Part shown: one piece after another, positions 34,716 to 43,089 of the stretch
Layout of the letters: each line of letters opens with the position of its first letter
How positions within the stretch are numbered: the stretch's first letter is position 1
Source: JAFGUB01 sp050305515
Lineage (GTDB): Bacteria; Campylobacterota; Campylobacteria; Campylobacterales; Sulfurimonadaceae
Direction: 5' to 3'
Assembly (NCBI GenBank): GCA_050305515.1
Contig: JBNLFL010000036.1
Coordinates: 1-64,000, forward strand
DNA: 64,000 nucleotides
The notes under the pieces: model-generated
What the model was told of the DNA's origin: nothing
What the model saw: the letters and a program-made list of their open reading frames with translations, nothing else
The model's database searches: none
Made by a program: the position numbers and the translations under genes

Positions 34716-35945
34716 ATGCTGAGCTGGCTAAGTAAAACGGTCGGAGCCATTCAGGCTGTCGCTCCGAAAAAACAGACCACCCTGACCAAAGATGAACTTG
34801 AAGAGGTACTGCTTGAGGCCGATGTCGAGTATGATCTGGTCGAGATCATCCTGCGCGAACTTCACGGTAATAAAATTCGACGCGATCAGGTTCGTTCCAA
34901 ACTCCTCGTGACGCTTACATGGGCTGCTTACGAGACACCGCAGCATCAGGCTCCTTTTGTCGAGCTGATCGTCGGTGTCAACGGTGCCGGCAAAACCACT
35001 ACCATTTCAAAACTGGCGCGCCGCGTGCAAAATGAGAACAAGAGTGTGCTTCTGGGTGCCTCGGACACCTTCCGTGCAGCGGCTATTGAACAACTGACCC
35101 TCTGGGCGCAACGACTCAATATTCCCATCGTCTCGTCCCGGCAGGGGCATGATCCTTCGGCAGTCGCCTATGACGCCATTGAATCTGCCAAGGCAAAACG
35201 CATCGATCATGTCATCATCGATACGGCAGGACGCCTCCATACACAGAAAAATCTTGCGAGCGAACTGCAAAAGATCGTGCGCATCTGCGGCAAAGCGCAC
35301 GAAGGGGCACCGCACCGAAAAATGCTGATCATCGACGGCACACAGGGAAATTCCGCCATTGCACAGGCGCGTGCCTTCAATGAGATGATCGACATCGACG
35401 GCATTATCATCACCAAACTCGACGGTACGGCCAAGGGCGGTTCCATCTTTTCTATTGCCTATGCCCTGCGCCTTCCCATTCTTTTCATCGGGGTAGGAGA
35501 ACAGCCCGATGATCTGATTCCCTTTGACAAATACGCTTTTGTCGACGGCTTTCTCGATGCCATCTTTGCGGATGAAACCCGTGACGCGAACACGCCGACT
35601 TTTGCTTCCAAAAGTTCCCATGCCGATCAGGTGGCGTCAGCGTCTGTCGATGAAAAAGAAACTTTACATGTAACACCGGAAGAGACAGAAGCAGAAGATG
35701 ATAAAGAGGTATTCGAAGGTCCCACGCTTGAGCAGATCAGCCGTCTGCACGCTCTTGAAGGTGAGGACCGCAAGTATCTGATCGCATGCCTTGCAGCCGA
35801 TAATCTCGACATGCTCTCCCGCCATTTCGTACGTGACCGCAACACATGGGACGACCATAAACTGCTCATCAATGAAGAAGTGCTCTGCTGGGAAGTTCGT
35901 AAACGTGACGGGACGCTCCTGCACAGTTACCCGCTGGAAAGATGA
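34716..35945 (+). CDS. ftsY: Signal recognition particle receptor FtsY with C-terminal extension
   Basis: Receptor GTPase that docks ribosome-SRP complexes at the membrane for Sec delivery. The NG core spans ~1-284: N-domain helices, P-loop GVNGAGKTTT (87-96), DTFRAAA (117-123), DTAGRLHTQ (169-177), TKLDGTAKGG (233-242) and the closing FVDGFLDAIF (275-284). FtsY normally ends there. This protein continues for 125 residues: an acidic linker (~285-334, with TLHVT encoded by a TTACATGTAA) and a compact module (~335-409: GPTLEQISRLHALEGEDRKYL ... WEVRKRDGTLLHSYPLER). No N-terminal acidic A-domain is present. The ATG abuts the tlpA stop. Confidence 0.93.
   Translation: MLSWLSKTVGAIQAVAPKKQTTLTKDELEEVLLEADVEYDLVEIILRELHGNKIRRDQVRSKLLVTLTWAAYETPQHQAPFVELIVGVNGAGKTTTISKLARRVQNENKSVLLGASDTFRAAAIEQLTLWAQRLNIPIVSSRQGHDPSAVAYDAIESAKAKRIDHVIIDTAGRLHTQKNLASELQKIVRICGKAHEGAPHRKMLIIDGTQGNSAIAQARAFNEMIDIDGIIITKLDGTAKGGSIFSIAYALRLPILFIGVGEQPDDLIPFDKYAFVDGFLDAIFADETRDANTPTFASKSSHADQVASASVDEKETLHVTPEETEAEDDKEVFEGPTLEQISRLHALEGEDRKYLIACLAADNLDMLSRHFVRDRNTWDDHKLLINEEVLCWEVRKRDGTLLHSYPLER
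35664..35673. repeat. TTACATGTAA palindrome, copy 10
   Basis: Perfect copy in the linker of ftsY, read as Leu-His-Val. Confidence 0.9.
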
Positions 35946-35984
35946 CATGGTGTCATATTCCAGTGCCATACATGTAAAGCACGC

Positions 35985-35990
35985 TATACT
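35985..35990 (+). promoter_or_regulatory. -10-like box next to the radA start
   Basis: TATACT ends five bases before the radA ATG. No ribosome site is visible before radA (CTCCTCCATG). An ATACATGTAA near-copy of the palindrome lies at 35968-35977. This may be a leaderless start or chance. Confidence 0.25.
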
Positions 35991-35995
35991 CCTCC

Positions 35996-37342
35996 ATGGC
36001 TAAGAAAAAATCCCTCTTCGAGTGTCAGCACTGCGGTTTTACCACGCCCAAATGGATGGGCAAATGTACCAACTGCGGGGCATGGGACTCCTTTCTTGAA
36101 CTGAACGAACAGCAGCAGGAGGTCATCAAACTGACTTCCGCTGCTACGACCAGCAGTGCGAAAGCACAAAGCATCACCGAGATCACCGAAACCGAAGTCG
36201 AGCGTTTCAGCAGCAACGACATTGAACTCGATATGGTTCTCGGCGGCGGTGTTGTTCCGGGTTCTCTGACACTCATCGGCGGAAGTCCCGGTGTCGGAAA
36301 GTCCACATTGCTTCTTAAAGTCGGGGCCAATATTGCCCGTTCCGGAAAAAACGTCCTCTATGTCACCGGAGAAGAGAGCGAAGGACAGGTCAAACTCCGG
36401 GCCAACCGTCTGGATGCCAATGAGCCGCAGCTTTACCTGCTGAGCGAAATCCGTCTCGAACAGGTACTTCTTGAACTGCAAAGCCGCAGTTATGAATTCA
36501 TCATCATCGATTCCATCCAGACGCTTTACTCCGAGACCATCGCATCGGCGCCCGGTTCCGTAACACAGGTACGCCAGATCACATTTGATCTGATGCGCAT
36601 TGCCAAAGACCGGAAAATTGCCATTTTCATTATCGGCCATATTACCAAAGAGGGCTCCATTGCGGGACCGCGCGTTCTGGAACACATGGTGGATACCGTA
36701 CTCTATTTTGAAGGCGACAGTTCACAGGAACTGCGCATACTGAGAGGGTTCAAAAACCGTTTCGGGCCTACAAGTGAAATCGGTGTGTTTGAGATGCAAA
36801 GCGGTGGTCTGGTCTCTGCCAAAAACATCTCTTCGCGTTTTTTCAACCGGAATAAAAGCCAAAGCGGCTCGGCACTGACGGTTATCATGGAGGGATCGCG
36901 CCCGCTGATTCTTGAAGTACAGGCACTTGTGAGCGACTCCCATGCGCCCAATCCGAAACGTCAGGCCACCGGATTCGACAATAACCGTCTTAACATGCTT
37001 CTGGCCCTGCTTGAACGTAAGCTTGAGATCCCGCTCAACAGCTATGACGTCTTTATCAACATCGCCGGAGGCATCAAAATTACGGAGACGTCAGCAGATC
37101 TCGCCATTCTTGCGGCCATCATCAGCAGCTTTCGCAACCGTAGTATTTCAAAAGAGACGGTCTTTATCGGCGAGGTCTCGCTGGTGGGAGATATCCGGGA
37201 AGTTTACGGGCTCGATGTTCGCCTTAAAGAGGCGCACCTGCAACAAATCACCAAGGCACTCGTTGCCAAAAAACCGAGTGAAGCCCAGAAACTTAAATGT
37301 TACGAGATTGATGAAGTCAGCAAGCTTCTCGAATGGTTTTAA
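35996..37342 (+). CDS. radA: DNA repair protein RadA
   Basis: Branch-migration ATPase in recombinational repair. 448 residues. An N-terminal C4 zinc finger (FECQHCGFTTPKWMGKC followed by TNCGAW), the Walker A GGSPGVGKSTLL at about 98-109, the RadA signature KNRFGPTSEIGVFEM (KNRFG), and a C-terminal Lon-protease-like domain (~290-448: NIAGGIKITETSADLAIL). It follows ftsY after a 50-base gap and is probably cotranscribed with it. Confidence 0.96.
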   Translation: MAKKKSLFECQHCGFTTPKWMGKCTNCGAWDSFLELNEQQQEVIKLTSAATTSSAKAQSITEITETEVERFSSNDIELDMVLGGGVVPGSLTLIGGSPGVGKSTLLLKVGANIARSGKNVLYVTGEESEGQVKLRANRLDANEPQLYLLSEIRLEQVLLELQSRSYEFIIIDSIQTLYSETIASAPGSVTQVRQITFDLMRIAKDRKIAIFIIGHITKEGSIAGPRVLEHMVDTVLYFEGDSSQELRILRGFKNRFGPTSEIGVFEMQSGGLVSAKNISSRFFNRNKSQSGSALTVIMEGSRPLILEVQALVSDSHAPNPKRQATGFDNNRLNMLLALLERKLEIPLNSYDVFINIAGGIKITETSADLAILAAIISSFRNRSISKETVFIGEVSLVGDIREVYGLDVRLKEAHLQQITKALVAKKPSEAQKLKCYEIDEVSKLLEWF

Positions 37343-37365
37343 CAAAACTTTACGCCGAGAAAATG

Positions 37366-37371
37366 TATAAT
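37366..37371 (+). promoter_or_regulatory. -10 box upstream of the 90-residue unknown gene
   Basis: TGTATAAT lies 33 bases before the ATG at 37404, in the 61-base gap after radA. Confidence 0.45.
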
Positions 37372-37403
37372 CAACACTAGTATTTCCACATAAGAGAAGA
37401 TCC

Positions 37404-37676
37404 ATGAAGCACTGTAGCATTGACGCCGTCTATCACGGAGAAGAGCGTTACTCGAAACTCTCTCTTTCCTACGGCAACGAAGAAGAGCGTCAGGATATTG
37501 AAAACGCTATTGCCGAAGCCACCAAAGGTTTCAAACTGGAACCCCAGATCTATACCAGTGAAATTTCTCATGGACGCCACGTCATCGTTATTGAGTTTCA
37601 TGACGACTACGACCGTGAAGCAGGTGCTATTTTTGACAAAATGCTCGAGATGCTCGACATTGAGTGCTGCGAATAG
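37404..37676 (+). CDS. Small cytoplasmic protein of unknown function
   Basis: 90 residues, acidic, without signal peptide or membrane helix. It has an alternating beta/alpha pattern (MKHCSIDAVYHGEERYSKL, EERQDIENAIAEATKGFKL, SHGRHVIVIEFHDDYDREAG), ending in ECCE. A ribosome site (AAGAGAAGATCC) precedes the ATG. It ends two bases before the carbonic anhydrase start, suggesting cotranscription. I do not recognise the family. Confidence 0.75.
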   Translation: MKHCSIDAVYHGEERYSKLSLSYGNEEERQDIENAIAEATKGFKLEPQIYTSEISHGRHVIVIEFHDDYDREAGAIFDKMLEMLDIECCE

Positions 37677-37678
37677 CC

Positions 37679-38314
37679 ATGAACACCTTTGCCGAAGGCA
37701 ATGAACTTTTTCAGCGCACCTATTTCAAAAAACACGAAGAAGAACTTCTCAATCTGGTCGAAAACGGGCAGAATCCCAAAGCACTTTTCATAGGCTGTTC
37801 CGACTCCCGTGTCATACCCGACCTGATGATTCAGACCAAACCGGGTGATCTTTTTGTTGTACGCAATGTCGGTAATTTTGTTGCACCCTACAAACCGGAT
37901 GAAGATTATCATGCGACTGCTTCTGCGATTGAATATGCAGTCATCATTCTGAATGTATCGGAGATCATCATTTGCGGACATACGCACTGCGGAGCCATTG
38001 AATCTCTTTACAAGCCGCTTGACGGCAATCAGCATGTCCACATCAAAAAATGGCTGGAGCTGGGAGAACGTGCCAAAAGTCTTGCGGTACTCAGTCATGG
38101 CAAAGACGCCGACCACGAGCTTCTGCTTCGGATCACTGAAAAATTTTCAATTATCACCCAGATCGACAATCTGCTTACCTACCCTTATGTCAGGGAACGC
38201 GTCGAGAACGGCGAACTGCATATCCACGGCTGGTATTACAATATCGAAAACGGCAATATCGACTACTACGATCCTGAAAGCTATCTTTTCAAGCCGCTAA
38301 GCGAACTGCGCTAG
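37679..38314 (+). CDS. Beta-class carbonic anhydrase
   Basis: Interconverts CO2 and bicarbonate. 211 residues from the ATG at 37679; an upstream in-frame ATG lies inside the preceding gene. Zinc ligands C40 (GCSDSRV), H101 and C104 (CGHTHCGA), with the D42-R44 dyad. A long C-terminal part (NGELHIHGWYYNIENG) is typical of the plant-type subclass. Useful to an autotroph; pathway genes are not nearby. The stop overlaps that of the convergent unknown gene in CTAG. Confidence 0.95.
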   Translation: MNTFAEGNELFQRTYFKKHEEELLNLVENGQNPKALFIGCSDSRVIPDLMIQTKPGDLFVVRNVGNFVAPYKPDEDYHATASAIEYAVIILNVSEIIICGHTHCGAIESLYKPLDGNQHVHIKKWLELGERAKSLAVLSHGKDADHELLLRITEKFSIITQIDNLLTYPYVRERVENGELHIHGWYYNIENGNIDYYDPESYLFKPLSELR

Positions 38315-39213
38315 AACCACTCCAGATCATCACTCTCTGACAGTACATCCTGCTGCGGTTGGAAAAGCCGCGTCAGAAATTCCAGATTACTTATCAAACT
38401 TTTTGAATCTTCTATAACAACACCCTCAGCCAGCGAAGAACGCCAGTGAGCAAGTTCATCCGCAAGAATCACGATATACTCCTGAATCATGTGACGCTGC
38501 TCATCCTGAAGCAGGTTAACATCACATGCCGCAATGGTCTGTGAACTCAGTAAAAAAGTATCTGAAAGCTTTAGGAAGTGGACATCATTGGAGAGGAGTC
38601 GTGCGTATCGATCAAACACCTGGGAGAGTTTCTCGATAATGCTTTGACTGATCCCTTCACCCGCATCAAAACTCTCCAGCAGCATTCCTTCAAAATCCTG
38701 CAAATCATCAAGATCTTCCTGATCAAAATGGACTGCCAGAGATGTCACGACATCGTCCGGCATCACGTTTATACGTGGTTCAAACGTGCTTCTATGACAG
38801 TGAACATCTAAATTATGCCGGGTTATTTCATCTACAATGTAACTGATGTTGCTACTGAATGCATCGTTAATAGCATCAAAAAGTGGATCGAACTGATGAT
38901 CCCTGATCAATTCACGCAGAAATTCCCTGCGCAGCGATTCATACAGTTTGGCCATATCACTGTAAGAGACTTTGTCAAAATGAAAAAAAATCATAAAGAC
39001 TGCCATTATGGGATATTCCCGTTCACTCCGGTAATCCAGAATTGTTTCACAACTGCATTCAAACATCCGAGTCGCAAAATGAGCTTTAAAAAATCCGGGA
39101 TGGATATGAAACTTCTGAAGCAGTGACTGCATCGTTTCAGACGCAAGCCAGCGTGTCATTATCTCCTCTTTATGTTCGCGTACCGTTTTAATGTAGTATG
39201 TTGTCAATGCCAT
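38311..39213 (-). CDS. Cytoplasmic protein of unknown function
   Basis: 300 residues, mostly helical and acidic, without signal peptide or membrane segments. The first half contains Cys/His clusters (FHIHPGFFKAHFATRMFECSC and HNLDVHCHRST) that could bind metal or haem. The second half has repeated DLDDL/LESFD acidic helices. The start lies two bases after the stop of the MlaE-like permease gene, so they are cotranscribed. I do not recognise the family. Confidence 0.75.
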   Translation of the reverse strand: MALTTYYIKTVREHKEEIMTRWLASETMQSLLQKFHIHPGFFKAHFATRMFECSCETILDYRSEREYPIMAVFMIFFHFDKVSYSDMAKLYESLRREFLRELIRDHQFDPLFDAINDAFSSNISYIVDEITRHNLDVHCHRSTFEPRINVMPDDVVTSLAVHFDQEDLDDLQDFEGMLLESFDAGEGISQSIIEKLSQVFDRYARLLSNDVHFLKLSDTFLLSSQTIAACDVNLLQDEQRHMIQEYIVILADELAHWRSSLAEGVVIEDSKSLISNLEFLTRLFQPQQDVLSESDDLEWF

Positions 39214-39215
39214 GT

Positions 39216-40010
39216 TTACCAGCCGATATACAAAAAGAGTGCCGAAAGGAAGTAGTTGGCAATGAAAATGGCAACAGCCGAATAGACCACAGCCATAATG
39301 GTCGATTCACCCACGCCGCGCGCGCCTCCGCTCGTATGATAGCCAACATAACTGCCGATAGAACTGACAATGAAACCAAATACACCTGCTTTGATAATTC
39401 CGCTGCCGATGTCCGAAAACGTACCCAGACGCAAAATAGTTTCCTGATACGAGATCGGGTTAATTCCAAGCACACTGCTAGAAACCGTATAGGCACTGCT
39501 GATAGCGATGAAATCAAACCAGAGTACCAACAGCGGAAGGGAAATGGTCGTGGCAATAATTCGCGGTACAATCAGGTAACTTTTAGAATCAACGCCCAGA
39601 ATATCGATCGCATCGATCTGTTCCGTCACCCGCATGGTGCCCAGCTCTGCCGCCATGGCGGAGATGGAGCGCGAAATCAGCATCAAGGAGGCGAAAACCG
39701 GTCCAAGCTCTTTGGTGATCGAGACAAAAATGGTATATCCCATGAATGTTTCGACGCCGAACTCATGAAATCCGTTGTAAAGCTGAATCGCTTCGACCAT
39801 TCCCGTAAAGAGTGCGGTCAGCGTCACAACGCCCGTCGAACCGAATCCGATCGTTTCGATCTGGATCAGCAGCAGCTGCATACGCCGATAAAAATAGGGC
39901 AAACGGATCCAGATCATCCCCTGAAAAAGCAGAAACGTTCCGAATCGCTCTATCATTCGATAGAGTTTTAAAAACGGCGATCCGACATTTGCGAGAAGCG
40001 ATTCGATCAT
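39216..40010 (-). CDS. MlaE-like ABC transporter permease
   Basis: 264 residues from the ATG at 40010, preceded by AAGGGGTGG. About five to six membrane helices, and the MlaE family motifs ELGPVFASLMLISRSISAMAAELGTMRVTEQIDAIDILGVD (EQIDAL-like loop that contacts the ATPase). In the Mla system this permease moves phospholipids between inner and outer membranes. The ATPase (MlaF) and binding protein (MlaD) genes are not adjacent; instead a gene of unknown function follows two bases downstream. Confidence 0.92.
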   Translation of the reverse strand: MIESLLANVGSPFLKLYRMIERFGTFLLFQGMIWIRLPYFYRRMQLLLIQIETIGFGSTGVVTLTALFTGMVEAIQLYNGFHEFGVETFMGYTIFVSITKELGPVFASLMLISRSISAMAAELGTMRVTEQIDAIDILGVDSKSYLIVPRIIATTISLPLLVLWFDFIAISSAYTVSSSVLGINPISYQETILRLGTFSDIGSGIIKAGVFGFIVSSIGSYVGYHTSGGARGVGESTIMAVVYSAVAIFIANYFLSALFLYIGW

Positions 40011-40098
40011 CTTGTTTCCACCCCTTGTTTGGACACTATTGTAGCCAAAGGGCGGCATTAACTCTCTGAATTGCAGGCTGACTTTATATTTTTCTTGC

Positions 40099-40104
40099 TA
40101 TACT
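40099..40104 (+). promoter_or_regulatory. -10 box of fliL-acpS
   Basis: TTGCTATACT gives a TGn-extended TATACT 36 bases before the fliL ATG. No sigma-54 signature was seen. Confidence 0.5.
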
Positions 40105-40139
40105 TTAGCCCATATTACAACACCTTCAAGGAGCTGTCC

Positions 40140-40703
40140 ATGGCAGAAGAAGCGACAGAGCAAGAGACAAACGAAGAACAAAAAGGGAAAAAGTCGAGTT
40201 CTCTGGTTCTGATTATCATCATTGTGGTGCTAATTCTCGTCATTCTCGTAGGTGCTGTTGCCGCCATCTTGATGATGGGAGGCGAAGATGAAGAAGCAGC
40301 GCAGCAGAACACTCCGGCTCCAAAAGAACGCAAAATAACTTCAAGTACGAGCGAACAGATGCCTGAAGGATCAACGCGCAGAAATGCCGCACTTTCAGAA
40401 ATCGGGCCCATGTTCCCGCTTGATACCTTCACCGTGAATCTCCTCTCCGAGAGCGGACGGCGCTATCTAAAAGTCCAGATGAATCTTGAACTCAGTGGCG
40501 AAGAACTTGGCGTCGAACTCGACACCAAAAAAGCGGTCATCCGCGATATCATCATTCGCCTGCTCTCCTCCAAATCGCTTGAAGAAATTTCTACCTCCAA
40601 AGGGAAGGAAAAACTCAAAGACCAGATTGTCGACCAGCTCAACATGCGTCTTAAAGACGGCAGCATCAACAACGTTTTCTTTACTGAATTTGTTGTGCAA
40701 TGA
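40140..40703 (+). CDS. fliL: Flagellar basal-body protein FliL
   Basis: Inner-membrane protein near the stator that supports torque and swimming. 187 residues. An acidic cytoplasmic N-terminus, one membrane helix (~23-46), a low-complexity linker, and the periplasmic stomatin-like domain (~95-187: PLDTFTVNLLSESGRRYLKVQMNLEL, KAVIRDIIIRLLSSKS, FTEFVVQ). AAGGAG precedes the ATG at 40140. Its stop overlaps the acpS start (ATGA). No other flagellar gene is adjacent. Confidence 0.93.
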   Translation: MAEEATEQETNEEQKGKKSSSLVLIIIIVVLILVILVGAVAAILMMGGEDEEAAQQNTPAPKERKITSSTSEQMPEGSTRRNAALSEIGPMFPLDTFTVNLLSESGRRYLKVQMNLELSGEELGVELDTKKAVIRDIIIRLLSSKSLEEISTSKGKEKLKDQIVDQLNMRLKDGSINNVFFTEFVVQ

Positions 40704-41059
40704 TCGGTATTGATCTGGTAAAGATCCGCCGTATCGAAGCGTTCATGGAGCGCTTTGGCGACAGAGCCCTTGTACGTTTTTTAAACAATGACGAAATTGC
40801 ACTTGTCAAGAGGGCATCTACCGCGGCAGGTTTCTGGGCTGCCAAGGAAGCCTGTTCCAAGGCACTCGGATGCGGCATCAGTTCCGAATGCGGTTTTATG
40901 GACATCCGCATCAGCAAAGACAGCCGGGGAAAACCGTTACTATCGCTGAGTGATACCGTCAGAGAGCGCTTCAATGTCCGTTCGCTCTCGCTTTCCATTA
41001 CCCATGACGGTGACTATGCCATTGCCGTCGTGGCACTCGAACTCAATCCAGCACAATAA
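40700..41059 (+). CDS. acpS: Holo-[acyl-carrier-protein] synthase
   Basis: Transfers 4'-phosphopantetheine from CoA to acyl carrier protein. 119 residues. Family motifs are MIGIDLVKIRRIE (Asp at position 5), AGFWAAKEACSKALGCGI (Glu of the WAAKEA motif) and LSLSITHDGDYAIAVVAL. Overlaps fliL by four bases at the start and the convergent REC-GGDEF gene by 17 bases at the end. Confidence 0.95.
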   Translation: MIGIDLVKIRRIEAFMERFGDRALVRFLNNDEIALVKRASTAAGFWAAKEACSKALGCGISSECGFMDIRISKDSRGKPLLSLSDTVRERFNVRSLSLSITHDGDYAIAVVALELNPAQ

Positions 41060-42302
41060 TCTGGTTGCGACCGCTCTCTTTTGCTCTATAGAGTGCCCGG
41101 TCCGCGTCATCAATCATTCTTTCAAAACTCTTGTTATGGTCCGTACTCATCCCAATGGAGACACTGACTCCGAAAGTGATATTGCCGTAAACGGTTTTAC
41201 GCTGCAGAATTTTCTGGCGCAGTTTTTCCAGGAAATTGAAGGCAGCTTCGCCTTCGGTGCCATGCAGCACCAAAATAAACTCTTCTCCGCCGTAACGTGC
41301 CAGAATATCACTTTCACGAATTGATTCATCTAACACCTGAGCCACACTTTTAAGTGCCATATCCCCTGCCGTATGGCCATAACGGTCATTCACCTTCTTA
41401 AAATGATCGACATCAATCATTGCCAGTGTCAGGGGCTGACCGGAACGTTTTGCCTGAGTGAAAGCCTTTGGACCCACTTCATCGAAATAACGACGATTGC
41501 CAAGTCCGGTCAAAAAGTCGACTGAAGCTGAATTGATCGCTTTTTTCACCAGATCGCTCATCTGAATGTTCTTGATTATGCGCATGACCAGCTCTTCCTG
41601 TTTAACAGGCTTGTAAAGAAAATCATTTGCTCCGCTTTTGAGCATATCAATTGTCGTATGATCGTCCTTATTGGAAGAAACACCGATAATGACCAGATCG
41701 TCGTAGCCGTGCTCACGGATTTCACGAATCATCACATCTCCGTTCATACCCGGCATATTATAATCGGTCACCATCAGCGTAATATCCGGCTGTTCTTCAA
41801 GAATCTGCAACGCTTCAAGCGGATGTGTCGCTATAAAGATGCGCATTTGAAAGCGTTTTAATATCATCTCCATCTGATTACGCGCTGTCGACGAATCATC
41901 AACGATCAGAATACTCCGATGCCGGTTGGTATGGAAAAATTCAACCAGCTGCACAATATATCCCAAACTCCAGCTTGAATCTTTACGGACGTAATCGACA
42001 ATATTGAACTGTAGAAGTTCTTGACGGTCGAAGGCTTTGCTTTTAGCCGTATACACTACGATCGGAATATGATACGATGATACCAGTGCCACAATATCGG
42101 TGTCACTGCGGTCCAGCAGTGAAAGATCTACAATCGCCAGAAAAAAGCGTTCCGATTCTTCTTTCAGACGCTTCTGCGTCGCATGATAGGTCATTAGCAA
42201 CTCAACGTCACAGCTTAAATGCATCGAGACTTTTTCAAGAAGATAATTGGAAATGAGCGGATCGTCTTCAATCAGAAGCAGTTTTGACTTCACGCCGTTC
42301 AT
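41043..42302 (-). CDS. Diguanylate cyclase with two receiver domains (PleD-like)
   Basis: 419 residues. A first receiver domain (~5-120, acceptor D59), a second (~129-245, D180 in VTDYNMPGMNG, K231) and a GGDEF domain (~258-419: DFLTGLGNRRYFDEV, MIDVDHFKKVND, RYGGEEF at 337-342). An RxxD inhibitory site (RESD, 329-332) is present five residues upstream of GGEEF, so product feedback is expected. Cytoplasmic c-di-GMP synthase controlled by phosphorylation. The start overlaps thiS (ATGA). Confidence 0.93.
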   Translation of the reverse strand: MNGVKSKLLLIEDDPLISNYLLEKVSMHLSCDVELLMTYHATQKRLKEESERFFLAIVDLSLLDRSDTDIVALVSSYHIPIVVYTAKSKAFDRQELLQFNIVDYVRKDSSWSLGYIVQLVEFFHTNRHRSILIVDDSSTARNQMEMILKRFQMRIFIATHPLEALQILEEQPDITLMVTDYNMPGMNGDVMIREIREHGYDDLVIIGVSSNKDDHTTIDMLKSGANDFLYKPVKQEELVMRIIKNIQMSDLVKKAINSASVDFLTGLGNRRYFDEVGPKAFTQAKRSGQPLTLAMIDVDHFKKVNDRYGHTAGDMALKSVAQVLDESIRESDILARYGGEEFILVLHGTEGEAAFNFLEKLRQKILQRKTVYGNITFGVSVSIGMSTDHNKSFERMIDDADRALYRAKESGRNQIIVLD

Positions 42303-42499
42303 CCTCCCCCTACAAAATCAAGCAGTTCGACAGTGTCGTCCCCATCAAGCCGATGGACGTTCCACTGATCCTGCTTGACAATGTTCATATTGACAGCCGC
42401 AGCCATTACCTTACCTTCAAGTCCCAGCTGTACGATCAATCCTTCCAGTGTCGTATCATCATTACATGTAATGTTTTCTCCGTTGACTTTTAGCGTCAC
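42299..42499 (-). CDS. thiS: Sulfur carrier protein ThiS
   Basis: 66-residue beta-grasp protein that carries sulfur as a C-terminal thiocarboxylate for thiazole synthesis. Features are MTLKVNGENI, the VAAAVNMNIV-like core strand, and the C-terminus ELLDFVGGG, ending in the required glycines. No other thiamine genes are nearby. It overlaps the ankyrin gene by four bases upstream and the REC-GGDEF gene by four bases downstream. NITCND is encoded by a TTACATGTAA. Confidence 0.88.
   Translation of the reverse strand: MTLKVNGENITCNDDTTLEGLIVQLGLEGKVMAAAVNMNIVKQDQWNVHRLDGDDTVELLDFVGGG
42472..42481. repeat. TTACATGTAA palindrome, copy 11
   Basis: Perfect copy inside thiS, read as (I)-Thr-Cys-(N). 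Confidence 0.9.
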
Positions 42500-43035
42500 T
42501 TCTTACTCCTCATATAGATGTCAAGCATCTTCGCCGCAGCACCGTTTTTGCTCTCTATTGCGAAATCGAACGGGGTATAACCGCCTTCATTTTTCACAAA
42601 AGGATCGGCACCGACTTTCAGCAAAAACTCCAAAATGGGAACATTACCGTTAAAAGCAGCCTGATGCAGTGGCGTAATGGTATCATCGTTGGCTAAATTC
42701 AGATCGGCACCGCTGAGCACAACAAATTTTACTAAGTCAAGATTTTTCTTTTTTACCGCCAGAATCAGTGGCGTATTGCCATGATTGTCCTGCGCATCAA
42801 TATCGGCACCGGCATCAAGAAGTATTTTTGCCATTACAAGATCACGTTTTTTAATGGCGATATGAAGCGGTGTCAATCCGGCTTTGGTGCGCACATCGAC
42901 ATCGCTTCCTTCAGAGAGCAGCTTTTTCGTACCGTTGATATCTTCATAATAGACACTTTCGTGCAGCGGCATTCTTCCGTCAACCGAATCGGCATTCAGG
43001 AGCCATGGAAGGAGAAACAAAATCAGTATTTTCAT
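42496..43035 (-). CDS. Periplasmic ankyrin-repeat protein
   Basis: 179 residues with a short signal peptide (MKILILFLLPWLLNAD). Four to five ankyrin repeats follow (GRMPLHESVYYEDINGTKKL, GLTPLHIAIKKRDLVMAKIL, GNTPLILAVKKKNLDLVKFV, TITPLHQAAFNGNVPILEFL, GYTPFDFAIESKNGAAAKML). Ankyrin repeats bind proteins; periplasmic examples often accompany catalases or peroxidases, none of which is present here. The partner is unknown. It lies 54 bases downstream of the methyltransferase gene and overlaps thiS. Confidence 0.9.
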   Translation of the reverse strand: MKILILFLLPWLLNADSVDGRMPLHESVYYEDINGTKKLLSEGSDVDVRTKAGLTPLHIAIKKRDLVMAKILLDAGADIDAQDNHGNTPLILAVKKKNLDLVKFVVLSGADLNLANDDTITPLHQAAFNGNVPILEFLLKVGADPFVKNEGGYTPFDFAIESKNGAAAKMLDIYMRSKK

Positions 43036-43089
43036 ATCAATATCTTACCATTTTACATTCACAGATCCCGTGGCAGCGATTTTCAGTCA

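Noticed and set aside
36025..36330. Tail-type YLL ending or other sorting signals outside the first 11.4 kb
   Set aside because: I checked the C-termini of the other secreted proteins (porin, cytochrome, SNase-like, ankyrin, Spy-like) and none ends in YLL-D/N/Q.
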